Of a stretch of 64,000 bases of DNA, positions 32,112 through 40,438 are shown piece by piece. Made by a program: the position numbers and the translations under genes. Below the pieces are notes generated by a model. It saw only the letters and a program-made list of their open reading frames with translations, made no database searches and was not told where the DNA came from. Numbering within the stretch: position 1 is the first letter of the stretch; each line of letters begins with the position of its first letter. Source of the DNA: Lentzea flava (lineage in GTDB: Bacteria; Actinomycetota; Actinomycetes; Mycobacteriales; Pseudonocardiaceae). The DNA lies in NCBI RefSeq assembly GCF_014648475.1, contig NZ_BMRE01000028.1, positions 1 to 64,000 on the forward strand, given 5' to 3'.

Positions 32112-33410
32112 ATGAAGGCCGTGGTGATCGGTGGGGGAATCGCCGGCTTGTTGGCGGCTCGGGTGCTGACCGAGTCGTTCGACGACGTGGTGGTCCTGGA
32201 ACGCGACAAGCTGTCCGACGAGCCCGAGTACCGGGCGGGTGTGCCGCAGGGCAGGCACGTGCACGGGTTGCTCGTGCGCGGCGGCGAGATCATGGAGGGG
32301 CTGTTTCCCGGTCTGCGTGACGAGCTCGTGGAGGCCGGAGCGCACCTGATGGACGCCGGGGAGATGCGGATCCTCAACCCGCTGGGGTGGGTGGCCTCGA
32401 CGCGGACCGGGCTGCCGCTGCTCGTGGTGAGCAGGCCGTTGCTGGAGACGCACGTCCGGCGGCGGGTCACCGCGAAGATCGTGGACGACGTGCAGGTCAC
32501 CGGGCTGTCGTTTCGTGGATCCACTGTGGACGGTGTGCTGACGGCGGACGGGCGGGTCGACGCGGACCTCGTGGTGGACGCGTCCGGGCGCTCGTCGAAG
32601 CTGCCGAAGTGGCTGGCAGGGGCGGGGATCGTGGTGCCGGAGCCGGACGAGGTCGACTCGCGGACCGGGTACGCGACGCGGCTCTACACGGCGCCGGAGG
32701 GCTTCCCCGTCGTGATCGCCGAGTCGCTGGCCTCGCCGGACGTCTCCCGTGGCGGCATCGTGATGCGCATCGAGGGGGATCGGCTGATGGTCACGGCGCA
32801 GGGGGCCGGTGGTGATCACCCGCCGCGGGATCCCGAGGGGTTCCAGCGGTTCCTGGACTCGTTGCGCGGGCCCATCGCCGGGATGCTGGCGGAGGCCGAG
32901 CCGCTCACGCCCGCGTACCTGTTCGCGCGGACGGCCAGCCGGCGGTTCGCGTTCGAGCGGACGCCGGGGTGGCCCGGTGGGCTCGTCGCGGTCGGGGACG
33001 CGGTGTGCGTGTTCAACCCCGTTTACGGGCAGGGGATGACGGTTGCCGCGATGGCCGCGCTGTTGTTCCGGCGGCACGAGGACTTCAGTGCGAAGGGGTG
33101 CCGGGACTTCCAGCGCAAGGTCGCGAAGACGGCGCAGAGCGCGTGGGTGCTGTCCAGCAACGCCGATCAGGGTTGGGTGGAGGGCGCCCACGCGCCTGGG
33201 CCGATCAAGCGCGCGTTCGGGTGGTACATGAAGAAGTGGCAGGTCGCGCTCGTGCACGATCAGGACGTGTTCCGGCGGTTCGTCCGGGTCGTGCACATGG
33301 TGGATTCGCCTGCCGCGCTCATGAACCCGGTGGTGTTCAGAAGGCTGGCAAAGTACTCCAGGCGAGACCCGCGTCGGGGGCGTCGTCGCGCAGGACCGAA
33401 CCCTCGATGA
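32112..33410 (+). CDS. FAD-dependent oxidoreductase
   Basis: This is a 432-residue flavoprotein of the geranylgeranyl-reductase/halogenase-like group. The FAD-binding start is AVVIGGGIAGLLAARVL with an acidic end of strand 2 (VVLERDKL). A GD motif GDAVCVFNPVYGQGM contacts the flavin ribityl/phosphate, and DADLVVDASGR is the second dinucleotide site. The substrate is unknown. The motifs do not decide between hydroxylation and reduction. It is not evidently part of ureide breakdown. The last 74 bp, coding a basic tail RRDPRRGRRRAG, overlap the uricase gene on the other strand, so the tail is probably a read-on extension. Confidence 0.82.
   Translation: MKAVVIGGGIAGLLAARVLTESFDDVVVLERDKLSDEPEYRAGVPQGRHVHGLLVRGGEIMEGLFPGLRDELVEAGAHLMDAGEMRILNPLGWVASTRTGLPLLVVSRPLLETHVRRRVTAKIVDDVQVTGLSFRGSTVDGVLTADGRVDADLVVDASGRSSKLPKWLAGAGIVVPEPDEVDSRTGYATRLYTAPEGFPVVIAESLASPDVSRGGIVMRIEGDRLMVTAQGAGGDHPPRDPEGFQRFLDSLRGPIAGMLAEAEPLTPAYLFARTASRRFAFERTPGWPGGLVAVGDAVCVFNPVYGQGMTVAAMAALLFRRHEDFSAKGCRDFQRKVAKTAQSAWVLSSNADQGWVEGAHAPGPIKRAFGWYMKKWQVALVHDQDVFRRFVRVVHMVDSPAALMNPVVFRRLAKYSRRDPRRGRRRAGPNPR
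32520..32530 (+). repeat. TCCACTGTGGA element, copy 3
   Basis: Third exact copy, inside the FAD oxidoreductase gene, read as Ser-Thr-Val-Asp with an ACT Thr codon. Confidence 0.6.
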
Positions 33411-34215
33411 GGCCGTACGGGCGGTCGGCGGCGTAGAAGACCTCGTTGTCGTTCTCCAGGCCGAACGGGCTGAGGTCCACCAGGAAGTGGTGCTTGTTCG
33501 GCATGGAGAGCCGTACCTCGGCCACCTCCGGGCGGGCCTGAAGCACCGCCTCGCCCATCGCGTAGAGGGTCTGCTGCAACGACAGGGAGTGCTTGTCCGC
33601 GAACGTCTTCAGCATGATCGAGCGGATCTCGGTGAACGACTTCGCCCAGTCCACGTCCGTGCCGACGTAGCGCCACCGCGCGGTCACCGACGTCGCCAGG
33701 ATGCGGTCGTTCGTCTCCTTCAGCGTCGTGTACGGGTCCTTCGGGTAGCCGTGGAACTCCGAACCGGTGGACTTCAGCACCACCAGGTCGCGCACGCCGG
33801 ACACCACCCAGGCCTGGGAGCCTTCGATCGTCACGGCCGTGGTGCGCTTCTCGTCCGAGCCGCGCACGAACGAGTGGTCGTGGCCGTCGATGCGCTCCCA
33901 GCCGTGCTCGTCGATCAGGATCCGCGCACCCGTGATCGCCTCCTGCGACGACACGAAGTGGCGGCCCAGGCGCAGCGCGAAGTCCTCGATCTCACCGACC
34001 GGGGCCTGCTTGGCGAACGCGTAGACGGTGTTCTTCTGCGTGTCGGTCGCGAGCACCTTGGCGTTGTCGCCGGTGAGGTGCGTGTCGGCGAGGTCGCCGC
34101 GCAGCGACGTGCTGACCGTCAGGTCCTTGATCGTGTGCACGGAACCGTTGCGCGACACCGTGACGAGGCGGTTCTCCGCCTTCCCGTACTGGTTGGGGCC
34201 CAGGACTATGGCCAT
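33337..34215 (-). CDS. pucL: Factor-independent urate hydroxylase (uricase)
   Basis: Uricase oxidises urate with O2 to 5-hydroxyisourate and H2O2 without a cofactor. The 292-residue protein shows the tandem tunnelling-fold motifs: GPNQYGKAENRLV with the catalytic Lys near the N-terminus, the catalytic Thr in DTQKNTVYAFAK, the urate-binding Arg/Gln region, and MPNKHHFLVDLSPFGLENDNEVF at the C-terminal side. The ATG at 34215 starts it, five bases after the OHCU decarboxylase stop, so the two are coupled. 5-Hydroxyisourate hydrolase is missing from this pair. The 3' end overlaps the FAD oxidoreductase gene. Confidence 0.96.
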   Translation of the reverse strand: MAIVLGPNQYGKAENRLVTVSRNGSVHTIKDLTVSTSLRGDLADTHLTGDNAKVLATDTQKNTVYAFAKQAPVGEIEDFALRLGRHFVSSQEAITGARILIDEHGWERIDGHDHSFVRGSDEKRTTAVTIEGSQAWVVSGVRDLVVLKSTGSEFHGYPKDPYTTLKETNDRILATSVTARWRYVGTDVDWAKSFTEIRSIMLKTFADKHSLSLQQTLYAMGEAVLQARPEVAEVRLSMPNKHHFLVDLSPFGLENDNEVFYAADRPYGLIEGSVLRDDAPDAGLAWSTLPAF

Positions 34216-34220
34216 GTTGT

Positions 34221-34703
34221 TCAGCTCCCGATCAGCTTCTGCAGCCGCAAGGCGGCGATCTTCGCGAGTTCGTCGTTGACGACGCGGAGCTCGACGTCCG
34301 GCGGGTTGTCCATTCGCGAGGACAGGTTGTCGAGCATCTCCGCACCGCTCAGGCCGGTCGCGCACACCAGGTAGATGTGCCCGAACCGATCCTCGTACGC
34401 GGCGTTCGCAGCCGCCAGGCGATCAGCCTGGGAGCTGTCCACACCGGACTGTTCGGACCGCGACCACTTCGCCGACACCCCACCTGTCTTCTGTCGTTCG
34501 CCGATGCGCGGGTGCCCGGCGATGGCGCCGAGCACCTCCTCGTCGGAAAGTCCTTGTGCGGCAACGTGAGAAGCCGCGAGGAGTGCATCCATCGACGCGT
34601 ACGGCCTGCCCGCCACTATCGCGTCGACCCAGCGGGGTACCGCGAGGCACTCGGTGAGCAGAGGTCGCAGTTCGGCCTCCGGGGCGCTGTTGAAGCTCTC
34701 CAC
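34221..34703 (-). CDS. uraD: 2-oxo-4-hydroxy-4-carboxy-5-ureidoimidazoline decarboxylase
   Basis: OHCU decarboxylase converts OHCU to (S)-allantoin, the last step of the uricase pathway. The 160-residue protein has the helical bundle features of the family: FNSAPEAELRPLLTECLAVPRWVDAI, the catalytic-His motif GHPRIGER, and FGHIYLVCATGLSGAEML near the end. I chose the GTG at 34703, just before the first conserved helix and after GGAG. A TTG 19 codons upstream would add unconserved residues. It is the first gene of the uraD-pucL unit, transcribed divergently from hyi, with a probable IclR site 13 bp upstream. Confidence 0.9.
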   Translation of the reverse strand: MESFNSAPEAELRPLLTECLAVPRWVDAIVAGRPYASMDALLAASHVAAQGLSDEEVLGAIAGHPRIGERQKTGGVSAKWSRSEQSGVDSSQADRLAAANAAYEDRFGHIYLVCATGLSGAEMLDNLSSRMDNPPDVELRVVNDELAKIAALRLQKLIGS

Positions 34704-34715
34704 GGCTCTCCAAGT

Positions 34716-34730
34716 TTCTGTATCGCGGAA
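34716..34730 (-). promoter_or_regulatory. Probable IclR operator upstream of uraD
   Basis: Read on the minus strand, TTCCGCGATACAGAA matches 11 of 15 bases of the hyi-side palindrome and lies 13 bp upstream of the uraD start. An additional half-site TTCCACATT is at 34737-34745. Confidence 0.5.
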
Positions 34731-34797
34731 TCTAGTTTCCACATTCTTGACCCGCGCCAAGTGAGATGTCTAGTGTCTCCGTAGAACGAAATCCAAC

Positions 34798-34812
34798 TTC
34801 CGCAATGTGGAA
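34798..34812. promoter_or_regulatory. Probable IclR operator upstream of hyi
   Basis: TTCCGCAATGTGGAA is a near-perfect 15-bp palindrome of form TTCCnCAnTGnGGAA. It sits 12 bp before the hyi start and overlaps the GGAAGGA ribosome site, so bound protein would block the start of the operon. It shares TTCCGCAATG with the site at 28830. Confidence 0.65.
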
Positions 34813-34824
34813 GGAACTCGCCAG

Positions 34825-35571
34825 ATGTTCGACGCAAACCTGTCCATGCTCTTCACCGAGCTGCCGTTGCTGGAACGCCCGGCAGCGGCGCGGGCCGCCG
34901 GGTTCGACGCGGTCGAGATCTGGTGGCCGTTCGCGGACGCCGTACCCGAGACGCGCGAGATCGAGGCGTTCGAGAGCGCCGTCTTCGACGCCGGGGTGCG
35001 CCTGGTCGGCCTCAACTTCTACGCGGGGGACATGCCGGCAGGAGACCGCGGGCTCGCGAGCTGGCCCGGCCGCGAGACCGAGTTCCGCAACAACGTCGAG
35101 GTCACCGTCGCCATCGCCGCCCGCCTCGGCTGCCGCACGCTCAACGCGCTGCACGGCAACTTCGAGACCACCGCGCAGACCATCTCCAACTACCGCTTCG
35201 CCGCCGACGTCGCGGCGGAGATCGGCGCCCAGATCGTGATCGAACCGCTGAGCGGCGCGCCGAAGTACCCGATCAAGACCGCCCACCAGGCGTTCGAGCT
35301 GATCGACGAGATCGACCGCGGCAACGTCAAGCTGCTCGCCGACCTCTACCACCTCGCCACGAACGGCGACGACCTCGACACCCTCGCCGACCACGTCGAC
35401 CGCATCGGTCACGTGCAGATCGCCGACGCTCCCGGACGCGGTGAGCCCGGCACCGGCGAGCTCGACCTCTTCGGGCACCTCGCGAAGCTCCGCGCCAACG
35501 GCTATTCGGGCTTCGTCGGCGCCGAGTACAAGCCCGTCACCCACTCCTTCGCTTGGAGGGACAACGCATGA
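34825..35571 (+). CDS. hyi: Hydroxypyruvate isomerase
   Basis: Hyi interconverts hydroxypyruvate and tartronate semialdehyde. The 248-residue TIM barrel of the xylose-isomerase-like family opens with MFDANLSMLFTELPLLERP. The two metal-binding/catalytic Glu motifs are VIEPLSGAPKYP and FVGAEYKP near the C-terminus, and LADLYHLATNG and IGHVQIADAPGR lie between. The ATG at 34825 was chosen over 34807 because it starts at the family N-terminus and has AAGGA nine bases upstream. It heads the operon hyi-glxR-gcl-garK-allB-alc and overlaps glxR by 4 bp. Confidence 0.93.
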   Translation: MFDANLSMLFTELPLLERPAAARAAGFDAVEIWWPFADAVPETREIEAFESAVFDAGVRLVGLNFYAGDMPAGDRGLASWPGRETEFRNNVEVTVAIAARLGCRTLNALHGNFETTAQTISNYRFAADVAAEIGAQIVIEPLSGAPKYPIKTAHQAFELIDEIDRGNVKLLADLYHLATNGDDLDTLADHVDRIGHVQIADAPGRGEPGTGELDLFGHLAKLRANGYSGFVGAEYKPVTHSFAWRDNA

Positions 35572-36425
35572 CCCGCATCGGTTTCATCGGTCTCGGCATC
35601 ATGGGCAGCCCGATGGCGGCCCACCTGGTAGCCGCCGGGCACGACGTGACGGGCTTCGACCTCAGCTCCGCGTCTCTGGAAAAGCTGGTCGTGGACGGTG
35701 GCAAGGCCGCCGCGAGCGCTCAGGAAGCCGTGAGCGGCGCCGAGGTCGTCATCACGATGCTGCCGAACCACCCGCAGGTCGAGGCGGTCGTCAACGAGGT
35801 CACGTTCGACGACGGCACGTTGCTGATCGACATGAGCACGATCCGCCCGTCCACGTCGATCGAGATCGCGCGCAGGCTGAGCCACGTCCGCGTGCTCGAC
35901 GCGCCCGTGTCGGGCGGTCAGACCGGTGCCCAGCAGGCCAGCTTGAGCATCATGGTCGGCGGCGAGGAAGCCGACTTCGCGGCCGCGCGCCCGTTCCTGG
36001 AGATCGTCGGCAAGACGATCGTCCACGTCGGACCGCATGGCGCGGGCCAGGTGGTGAAGGCCGCGAACCAGCTGATGGTCGGCGGCATCTACGCGCTGGT
36101 CGCCGAGGCGATCGTGCTGCTGGAGGCGTCCGGCGTCGACCCCAAGGCGGGCCTCGACGTGCTCGCGGGCGGTCTCGCGGCCAACCGGATCCTCGACCTC
36201 AAGCGCGAGACGATGATCGCGCGCGAGTTCCAGCCCGGCTTCCGGATCGACCTGCACCACAAGGACATGGGCATCGCATTGGACGCGGCACGCGCCGCCG
36301 ACGTCGCGCTGCCGGTCACCAACCAGATCGCCGCACTGGTCGCGGCGGCCCGCGCGCAGGGTTACGGCTCGCTCGACCACTCCGCGCTGCTCAAGGTCAT
36401 CGAGAACTTCGCGGGAAGGGCCTGA
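35568..36425 (+). CDS. glxR: 2-hydroxy-3-oxopropionate (tartronate semialdehyde) reductase
   Basis: The enzyme reduces tartronate semialdehyde to D-glycerate with NAD(P)H. The 285-residue protein belongs to the beta-hydroxyacid dehydrogenase family: dinucleotide loop GFIGLGIMGSPMAAHL, substrate motif DAPVSGGQTGAQQ, and the catalytic-lysine motif GAGQVVKAANQLMVGG. The C-terminal LHHKDMGIALDAARA is also typical. The ATG at 35568 overlaps the hyi stop (ATGA). It ends one base before gcl. Function is supported both by motifs and by its position in the glyoxylate-to-glycerate route. Confidence 0.93.
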   Translation: MTRIGFIGLGIMGSPMAAHLVAAGHDVTGFDLSSASLEKLVVDGGKAAASAQEAVSGAEVVITMLPNHPQVEAVVNEVTFDDGTLLIDMSTIRPSTSIEIARRLSHVRVLDAPVSGGQTGAQQASLSIMVGGEEADFAAARPFLEIVGKTIVHVGPHGAGQVVKAANQLMVGGIYALVAEAIVLLEASGVDPKAGLDVLAGGLAANRILDLKRETMIAREFQPGFRIDLHHKDMGIALDAARAADVALPVTNQIAALVAAARAQGYGSLDHSALLKVIENFAGRA

Positions 36426-36426
36426 C

Positions 36427-38127
36427 ATGCCGAAGATCCCTGTCATGCAAGCGGTCGTCGAGATCCTCAAGTCCGAGGGCATCGACACCGTGTTCGGCTG
36501 CCCCGGCGCCGCGATCCTGCCGCTGTACAAGGCGATGGAGCAGGACGGTTCCATCGAGCACCTCATCGTCCGCCACGAGGAGGGCGCCACGCACATGGCC
36601 GACGGCTGGTCGCGCACGACCGGCAACGTCGGTGTCGCGATCGGCACGAGCGGTCCCGCCGGCACGAACATGATCACCGGCCTCTACACCGCGCAAGCCG
36701 ACTCCGTGCCGATCCTTTGCATCACCGGCCAGGCCGCGGTGTCGAAGCTGCACCAGGAGGCGTTCCAGGCCGTCGACATCGTCTCGATCGCCGCGCCCGT
36801 CACGAAGTGGGCGGTGCAGGTCAAGGAAGCCGCGCAGATGCCGTGGATCTTCCGCGAGGCGTTCCGGATCGCCCGCTCCGGCCGTCCTGGCCCGGTCCTG
36901 ATCGACCTGCCGATCGACGTGCAGAAGCAGGAGATCGAGTGGGACCCCACGATCGACGAGCCGTTGCCGGTGCAGAAAAGCGTTCCGAGTGACGCGCGGG
37001 TCGAGCGCGCGTTGGAGATGCTGCTGGCCGCCGAACGCCCGCTGCTGCTCGCCGGAGGCGGTGTCATCCTCGGCGAGGCGTCCGCCGAGCTGCTGGAGCT
37101 GGCCGAGTACCTGCAGATCCCGATCCAGGCCACGTTGATGGGCAAGGGCGCGATCGACGAGGACCACCCGCTGTACGCGGGCATGACCGGCATCCAGACC
37201 TCGCAGCGCTACGGCAACGCGTCGTTCCTGGAGTCCGACCTGGTGCTGGCGCTGGGCGCGCGGTTCGGCGACCGGCACACCGGTGACCTCGCCACCTATC
37301 GCGGCTCCCGCAAGTTCATCCACGTCGACGTCGAGCCCACGCAGATCGGCAAGGTCTTCGGGCCGGACCTCGGGATCGTCGCGGACACCAAGCTGTTCCT
37401 GAAGGCCCTGCTGGACAAGGCGAAGCAGCAGGGCCCGCGGGCGGCGGGAGCGTGGGTCGACCGCTGCCAGGAGCTCAAGCGGACGCTGCTGCGGCGCGAG
37501 GACTTCGACACCGTCCCGGTGAAGGCGCCGCGGGTGTTCAAGGAGATCAACGAGTTCTACGGCCCGGACACCTACTTCGTCACGGCCATCGGGCTTTACC
37601 AGATCTGGTCCGGCCAGCACCAGAAGGCGCACAAGCCGCGGCACTACCAGGTGTGCGGCCAGGCCGGGCCGCTCGGCTGGGAGATCCCGGCGGCCATCGG
37701 GGTCAAGAAGGCGCGACCGGACGCCGAGGTCGTCGGCATCGTCGGCGACTACTCGTTCCAGTTCCTGGTGGAGGAGCTCGCGGTCGGCGCCCAGTACGAC
37801 GTGCCGTTCGTGCTGATCATGCTGAACAACGAGTACCTCGGCCTGATCCGGATGGCCGAGGACCACGGTGGCTACGACATGAAGTACGAGGTCGACATCC
37901 ACTACGACACGACCGGCTCGGACAACGTCAAGATCATGGAGGCCTACGGCTGCTCCGGCATCCGCGTGGCCGATCCCGGCGAGATCCGCAGCTCGCTGGA
38001 ATGGGCGCGCAAGGAGGCCGATCGCACGCAACGCCCGGTGCTCGTCGAGATCATGATCGAACGCGAGGGCAACACCGCGAACGGCACGTCCATCGCCGCG
38101 ATGAGGGAATACGAGCCCATCCCGTGA
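36427..38127 (+). CDS. gcl: Glyoxylate carboligase-like ThDP enzyme
   Basis: Gcl joins two glyoxylates, releasing CO2, to form tartronate semialdehyde. The 566-residue protein has the three ThDP-enzyme domains: PYR with GCPGAAILPLYKAM, a central domain with VEPTQIGKVFGPDLGIV, and the PP domain with VCGQAGPLGWEIPAA and the ThDP/metal stretch GDYSFQFL to LNNEYLGLIR. The operon position supports Gcl. However, residue 51 is Glu (RHEEGATHMADG), where E. coli and Streptomyces Gcl have Val51. The C-terminal region is also shorter and differs from classical Gcl. It may be a variant carboligase, or another ThDP enzyme recruited to this step. Confidence 0.85.
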   Translation: MPKIPVMQAVVEILKSEGIDTVFGCPGAAILPLYKAMEQDGSIEHLIVRHEEGATHMADGWSRTTGNVGVAIGTSGPAGTNMITGLYTAQADSVPILCITGQAAVSKLHQEAFQAVDIVSIAAPVTKWAVQVKEAAQMPWIFREAFRIARSGRPGPVLIDLPIDVQKQEIEWDPTIDEPLPVQKSVPSDARVERALEMLLAAERPLLLAGGGVILGEASAELLELAEYLQIPIQATLMGKGAIDEDHPLYAGMTGIQTSQRYGNASFLESDLVLALGARFGDRHTGDLATYRGSRKFIHVDVEPTQIGKVFGPDLGIVADTKLFLKALLDKAKQQGPRAAGAWVDRCQELKRTLLRREDFDTVPVKAPRVFKEINEFYGPDTYFVTAIGLYQIWSGQHQKAHKPRHYQVCGQAGPLGWEIPAAIGVKKARPDAEVVGIVGDYSFQFLVEELAVGAQYDVPFVLIMLNNEYLGLIRMAEDHGGYDMKYEVDIHYDTTGSDNVKIMEAYGCSGIRVADPGEIRSSLEWARKEADRTQRPVLVEIMIEREGNTANGTSIAAMREYEPIP

Positions 38128-39128
38128 GTCATGTCGTCGTCGCGCCGGACAAGTTCAAGGGATCGCTCACCGCCCCGCAGGTCGCCGCCGCCGTCGCGCG
38201 CGGCCTGCGGGAGGCGGCCCCGGACGTGGCCGTGCGCTGCCTCCCGGTGGCCGACGGCGGCGACGGCACCGTCGACGCCGCCGTCGCCGCCGGGTTCATG
38301 AAGGTGGGGCGCTGGGTCACCGGCCCGGTGGGCAAGCCGGTGCCCGCGTCCTTCGCGATCAGGGGCACGACCGCCGTGGTCGAGGTGGCGTCGGCGGCCG
38401 GGCTGACGTTGCTGGAGCGGCCGGCACCGCTCGACGCCACCAGCCACGGCGTCGGTGAGCTGCTCAAAGCCGCGCTGGACACCGGCTGCACCACGATCGT
38501 GCTCGGGCTGGGCGGCAGCGCGTGCACGGACGGCGGCGCGGGGATGCTGGAGGCGCTGGGCGACACGTCGTTCGACGGCGTCGACCTCGTGCTGGCCTCG
38601 GACGTGGACAACCCGCTGCTCGGGCCGAGTGGTGCCGCCGCGGTCTACGGCCCGCAGAAGGGCGCTTCACCCGACCAGGTCGAAATCCTCGAAGCCCGGC
38701 TCGCGGCCTTCGCCGAACGGATCGGGCCTGACCACGCGGAACGGCCGGGAGCCGGTGCGGCCGGCGGGATCGGGTTCGCCGCGCTCGCGGTCCTGGGTGC
38801 GCGGTTCCGGCCCGGCATCGAGGTGGTGCTGGACCTGGTCGGGTTCGCCGACGCCGTGCGGGACGCGTCGCTGGTGATCACGGGCGAGGGCTCGCTGGAC
38901 GCGCAGACCCGGCACGGCAAGGCACCGTTCGGCGTGGTCAGGGCATCGGGTGACGTCCCGGTGGTCGCGGTGGCAGGCCAGTGCTCCGTCGAACCCGGTG
39001 ACCTGGGGCTGAAGGCGGCCTACGCGTTGCTGGACGTCGAGCCGGACGTCACGAGGTGCATGGCGCGGGCGGAGACGCTCCTCACCGGACTCGGCGGTCG
39101 CATCGCCCGCGACTGGGTGTCAGAGTGA
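38124..39128 (+). CDS. garK: Glycerate 2-kinase (GarK/GlxK family)
   Basis: The kinase phosphorylates D-glycerate, in this family typically to 2-phosphoglycerate, feeding glycolysis. The 334-residue product opens with the family hallmark HVVVAPDKFKGSLTA, has PVADGGDGTVDA, and later GLGGSACTDGGAGML, GAGAAGGIGFA and VITGEGSLDAQT. The GTG at 38124 overlaps the gcl stop by 4 bp, and its own stop overlaps the allB start. It completes the glyoxylate, tartronate semialdehyde, glycerate, phosphoglycerate line encoded by the operon. Confidence 0.93.
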   Translation: MSHVVVAPDKFKGSLTAPQVAAAVARGLREAAPDVAVRCLPVADGGDGTVDAAVAAGFMKVGRWVTGPVGKPVPASFAIRGTTAVVEVASAAGLTLLERPAPLDATSHGVGELLKAALDTGCTTIVLGLGGSACTDGGAGMLEALGDTSFDGVDLVLASDVDNPLLGPSGAAAVYGPQKGASPDQVEILEARLAAFAERIGPDHAERPGAGAAGGIGFAALAVLGARFRPGIEVVLDLVGFADAVRDASLVITGEGSLDAQTRHGKAPFGVVRASGDVPVVAVAGQCSVEPGDLGLKAAYALLDVEPDVTRCMARAETLLTGLGGRIARDWVSE

Positions 39129-40438
39129 GCGGCATGGACCTCGTCTTCCGCGCCCGCAGGGTGATCACCCCGCAGGGCGAGATCGCGTGCGACGTCGGTG
39201 TCGTCGACGGCCGGATCGTCGCCGTCGAACGGCACATCGACTCGCCGAACGTCGTGCACCTCGCGGACGACGAGGTGCTGCTGCCCGGCCTGGTCGACAC
39301 CCACGTGCACGTCAACGATCCCGGCCGCAGCGAGTGGGAGGGTTTCGAGACCGCCACGAAGGCCGCTGCCGCCGGTGGCGTCACGACGATCATCGACATG
39401 CCGCTGAACAGCATCCCGCCGACGGTGGAGCTGGAGGCGCTGGAGATCAAGCGCAAGGCGGCGGCGAACGTGTCGGTGGACGTCGGGTTCTGGGGCGGCA
39501 TCGTGCCGGGCAACCTGGCCGACCTGAAGCCGTTGCACGAGGCAGGGGTGTTCGGCTTCAAGTGCTTCCTGCTGCACTCCGGGGTCGACGAGTTCCCCGC
39601 CGTCACCACGGCCGAGCTGGAACTGGCGCTGCGCGAACTGGCGACGCTCGACGCGTTGACGATCGTGCACGCCGAGGACGCGCACACGGTTCGTGACGCG
39701 GAGCCGGACTACGCGGGGTTCCTGGCGTCTCGTCCGCGCGAGGCCGAGAACAAGGCGATCAGCGATGTCGTCGAGCTGACCCGCAGGACCGGCGCTCGCA
39801 CGCACATCCTGCACCTCTCGTCGTCGGACGCGCTCTCGATCCTGGAGGCCGCCAAGCGCGACCGGCTGCCGATCACCGCCGAGACGTGCCCGCATTACCT
39901 CACGTTCACCGCGGAGGAGATCCACGACGGGCAGACGGAGTTCAAGTGCTGCCCGCCGATCCGCGAGGAGGCGAACCGCGAGGCGCTGTGGTGGGGGCTG
40001 CGGGAAGGCCTCATCGACCTCGTGGTGAGCGACCACTCGCCGAGCACGGTGGAGCTGAAGGAAGGCGACTTCGCCACGGCGTGGGGCGGCATCGCCTCGC
40101 TGCAGCTCGGCCTGCCCGCGGTGTGGACGGGCGCTCGGGAAAGGGACTTCCAGCTCACCGACGTCGTCCGCTGGATGGCCGCCCACCCGGCCCGCCAGGT
40201 CGGGCTGGAGACCAAGGGCGCGATCGAACCCGGCAAGGACGCCGACCTCGTGGTGTTCGCGCCGGACGAGACGTTCGTGGTGGACAAGAACAAGCTCCAC
40301 CACCGCAACCCGGTCACGCCCTACCACGGCCGCACGCTGCACGGCGTGGTCCGGCAGACGTGGTTGCGCGGCAAGGAAATCGGTCAGACCAGGGCAAGTT
40401 TGCCCCAAGGAAAGCTGCTCAGAAGAGGAGAAGCATGA
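39125..40438 (+). CDS. allB: Allantoinase
   Basis: Allantoinase hydrolyses allantoin to allantoate. The 437-residue amidohydrolase has the metal motif LVDTHVHVNDPGR (His60, His62), the carbamylated-lysine site GVFGFKCFLLHSG (Lys146), metal histidines in ILHLSSSDAL and the catalytic Asp in VVSDHSPST. Distance and motif details fit allantoinase better than dihydroorotase or hydantoinase, and the locus confirms it. I took the GTG at 39125, which overlaps garK by 4 bp. The ATG at 39134 is three codons in and equally possible. Confidence 0.94.
   Translation: MSGMDLVFRARRVITPQGEIACDVGVVDGRIVAVERHIDSPNVVHLADDEVLLPGLVDTHVHVNDPGRSEWEGFETATKAAAAGGVTTIIDMPLNSIPPTVELEALEIKRKAAANVSVDVGFWGGIVPGNLADLKPLHEAGVFGFKCFLLHSGVDEFPAVTTAELELALRELATLDALTIVHAEDAHTVRDAEPDYAGFLASRPREAENKAISDVVELTRRTGARTHILHLSSSDALSILEAAKRDRLPITAETCPHYLTFTAEEIHDGQTEFKCCPPIREEANREALWWGLREGLIDLVVSDHSPSTVELKEGDFATAWGGIASLQLGLPAVWTGARERDFQLTDVVRWMAAHPARQVGLETKGAIEPGKDADLVVFAPDETFVVDKNKLHHRNPVTPYHGRTLHGVVRQTWLRGKEIGQTRASLPQGKLLRRGEA

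Noticed and set aside
32112..33410. Start of a natural-product gene cluster because of the FAD oxidoreductase
   Set aside because: No polyketide, peptide or terpene synthase or tailoring neighbour is present in the window.
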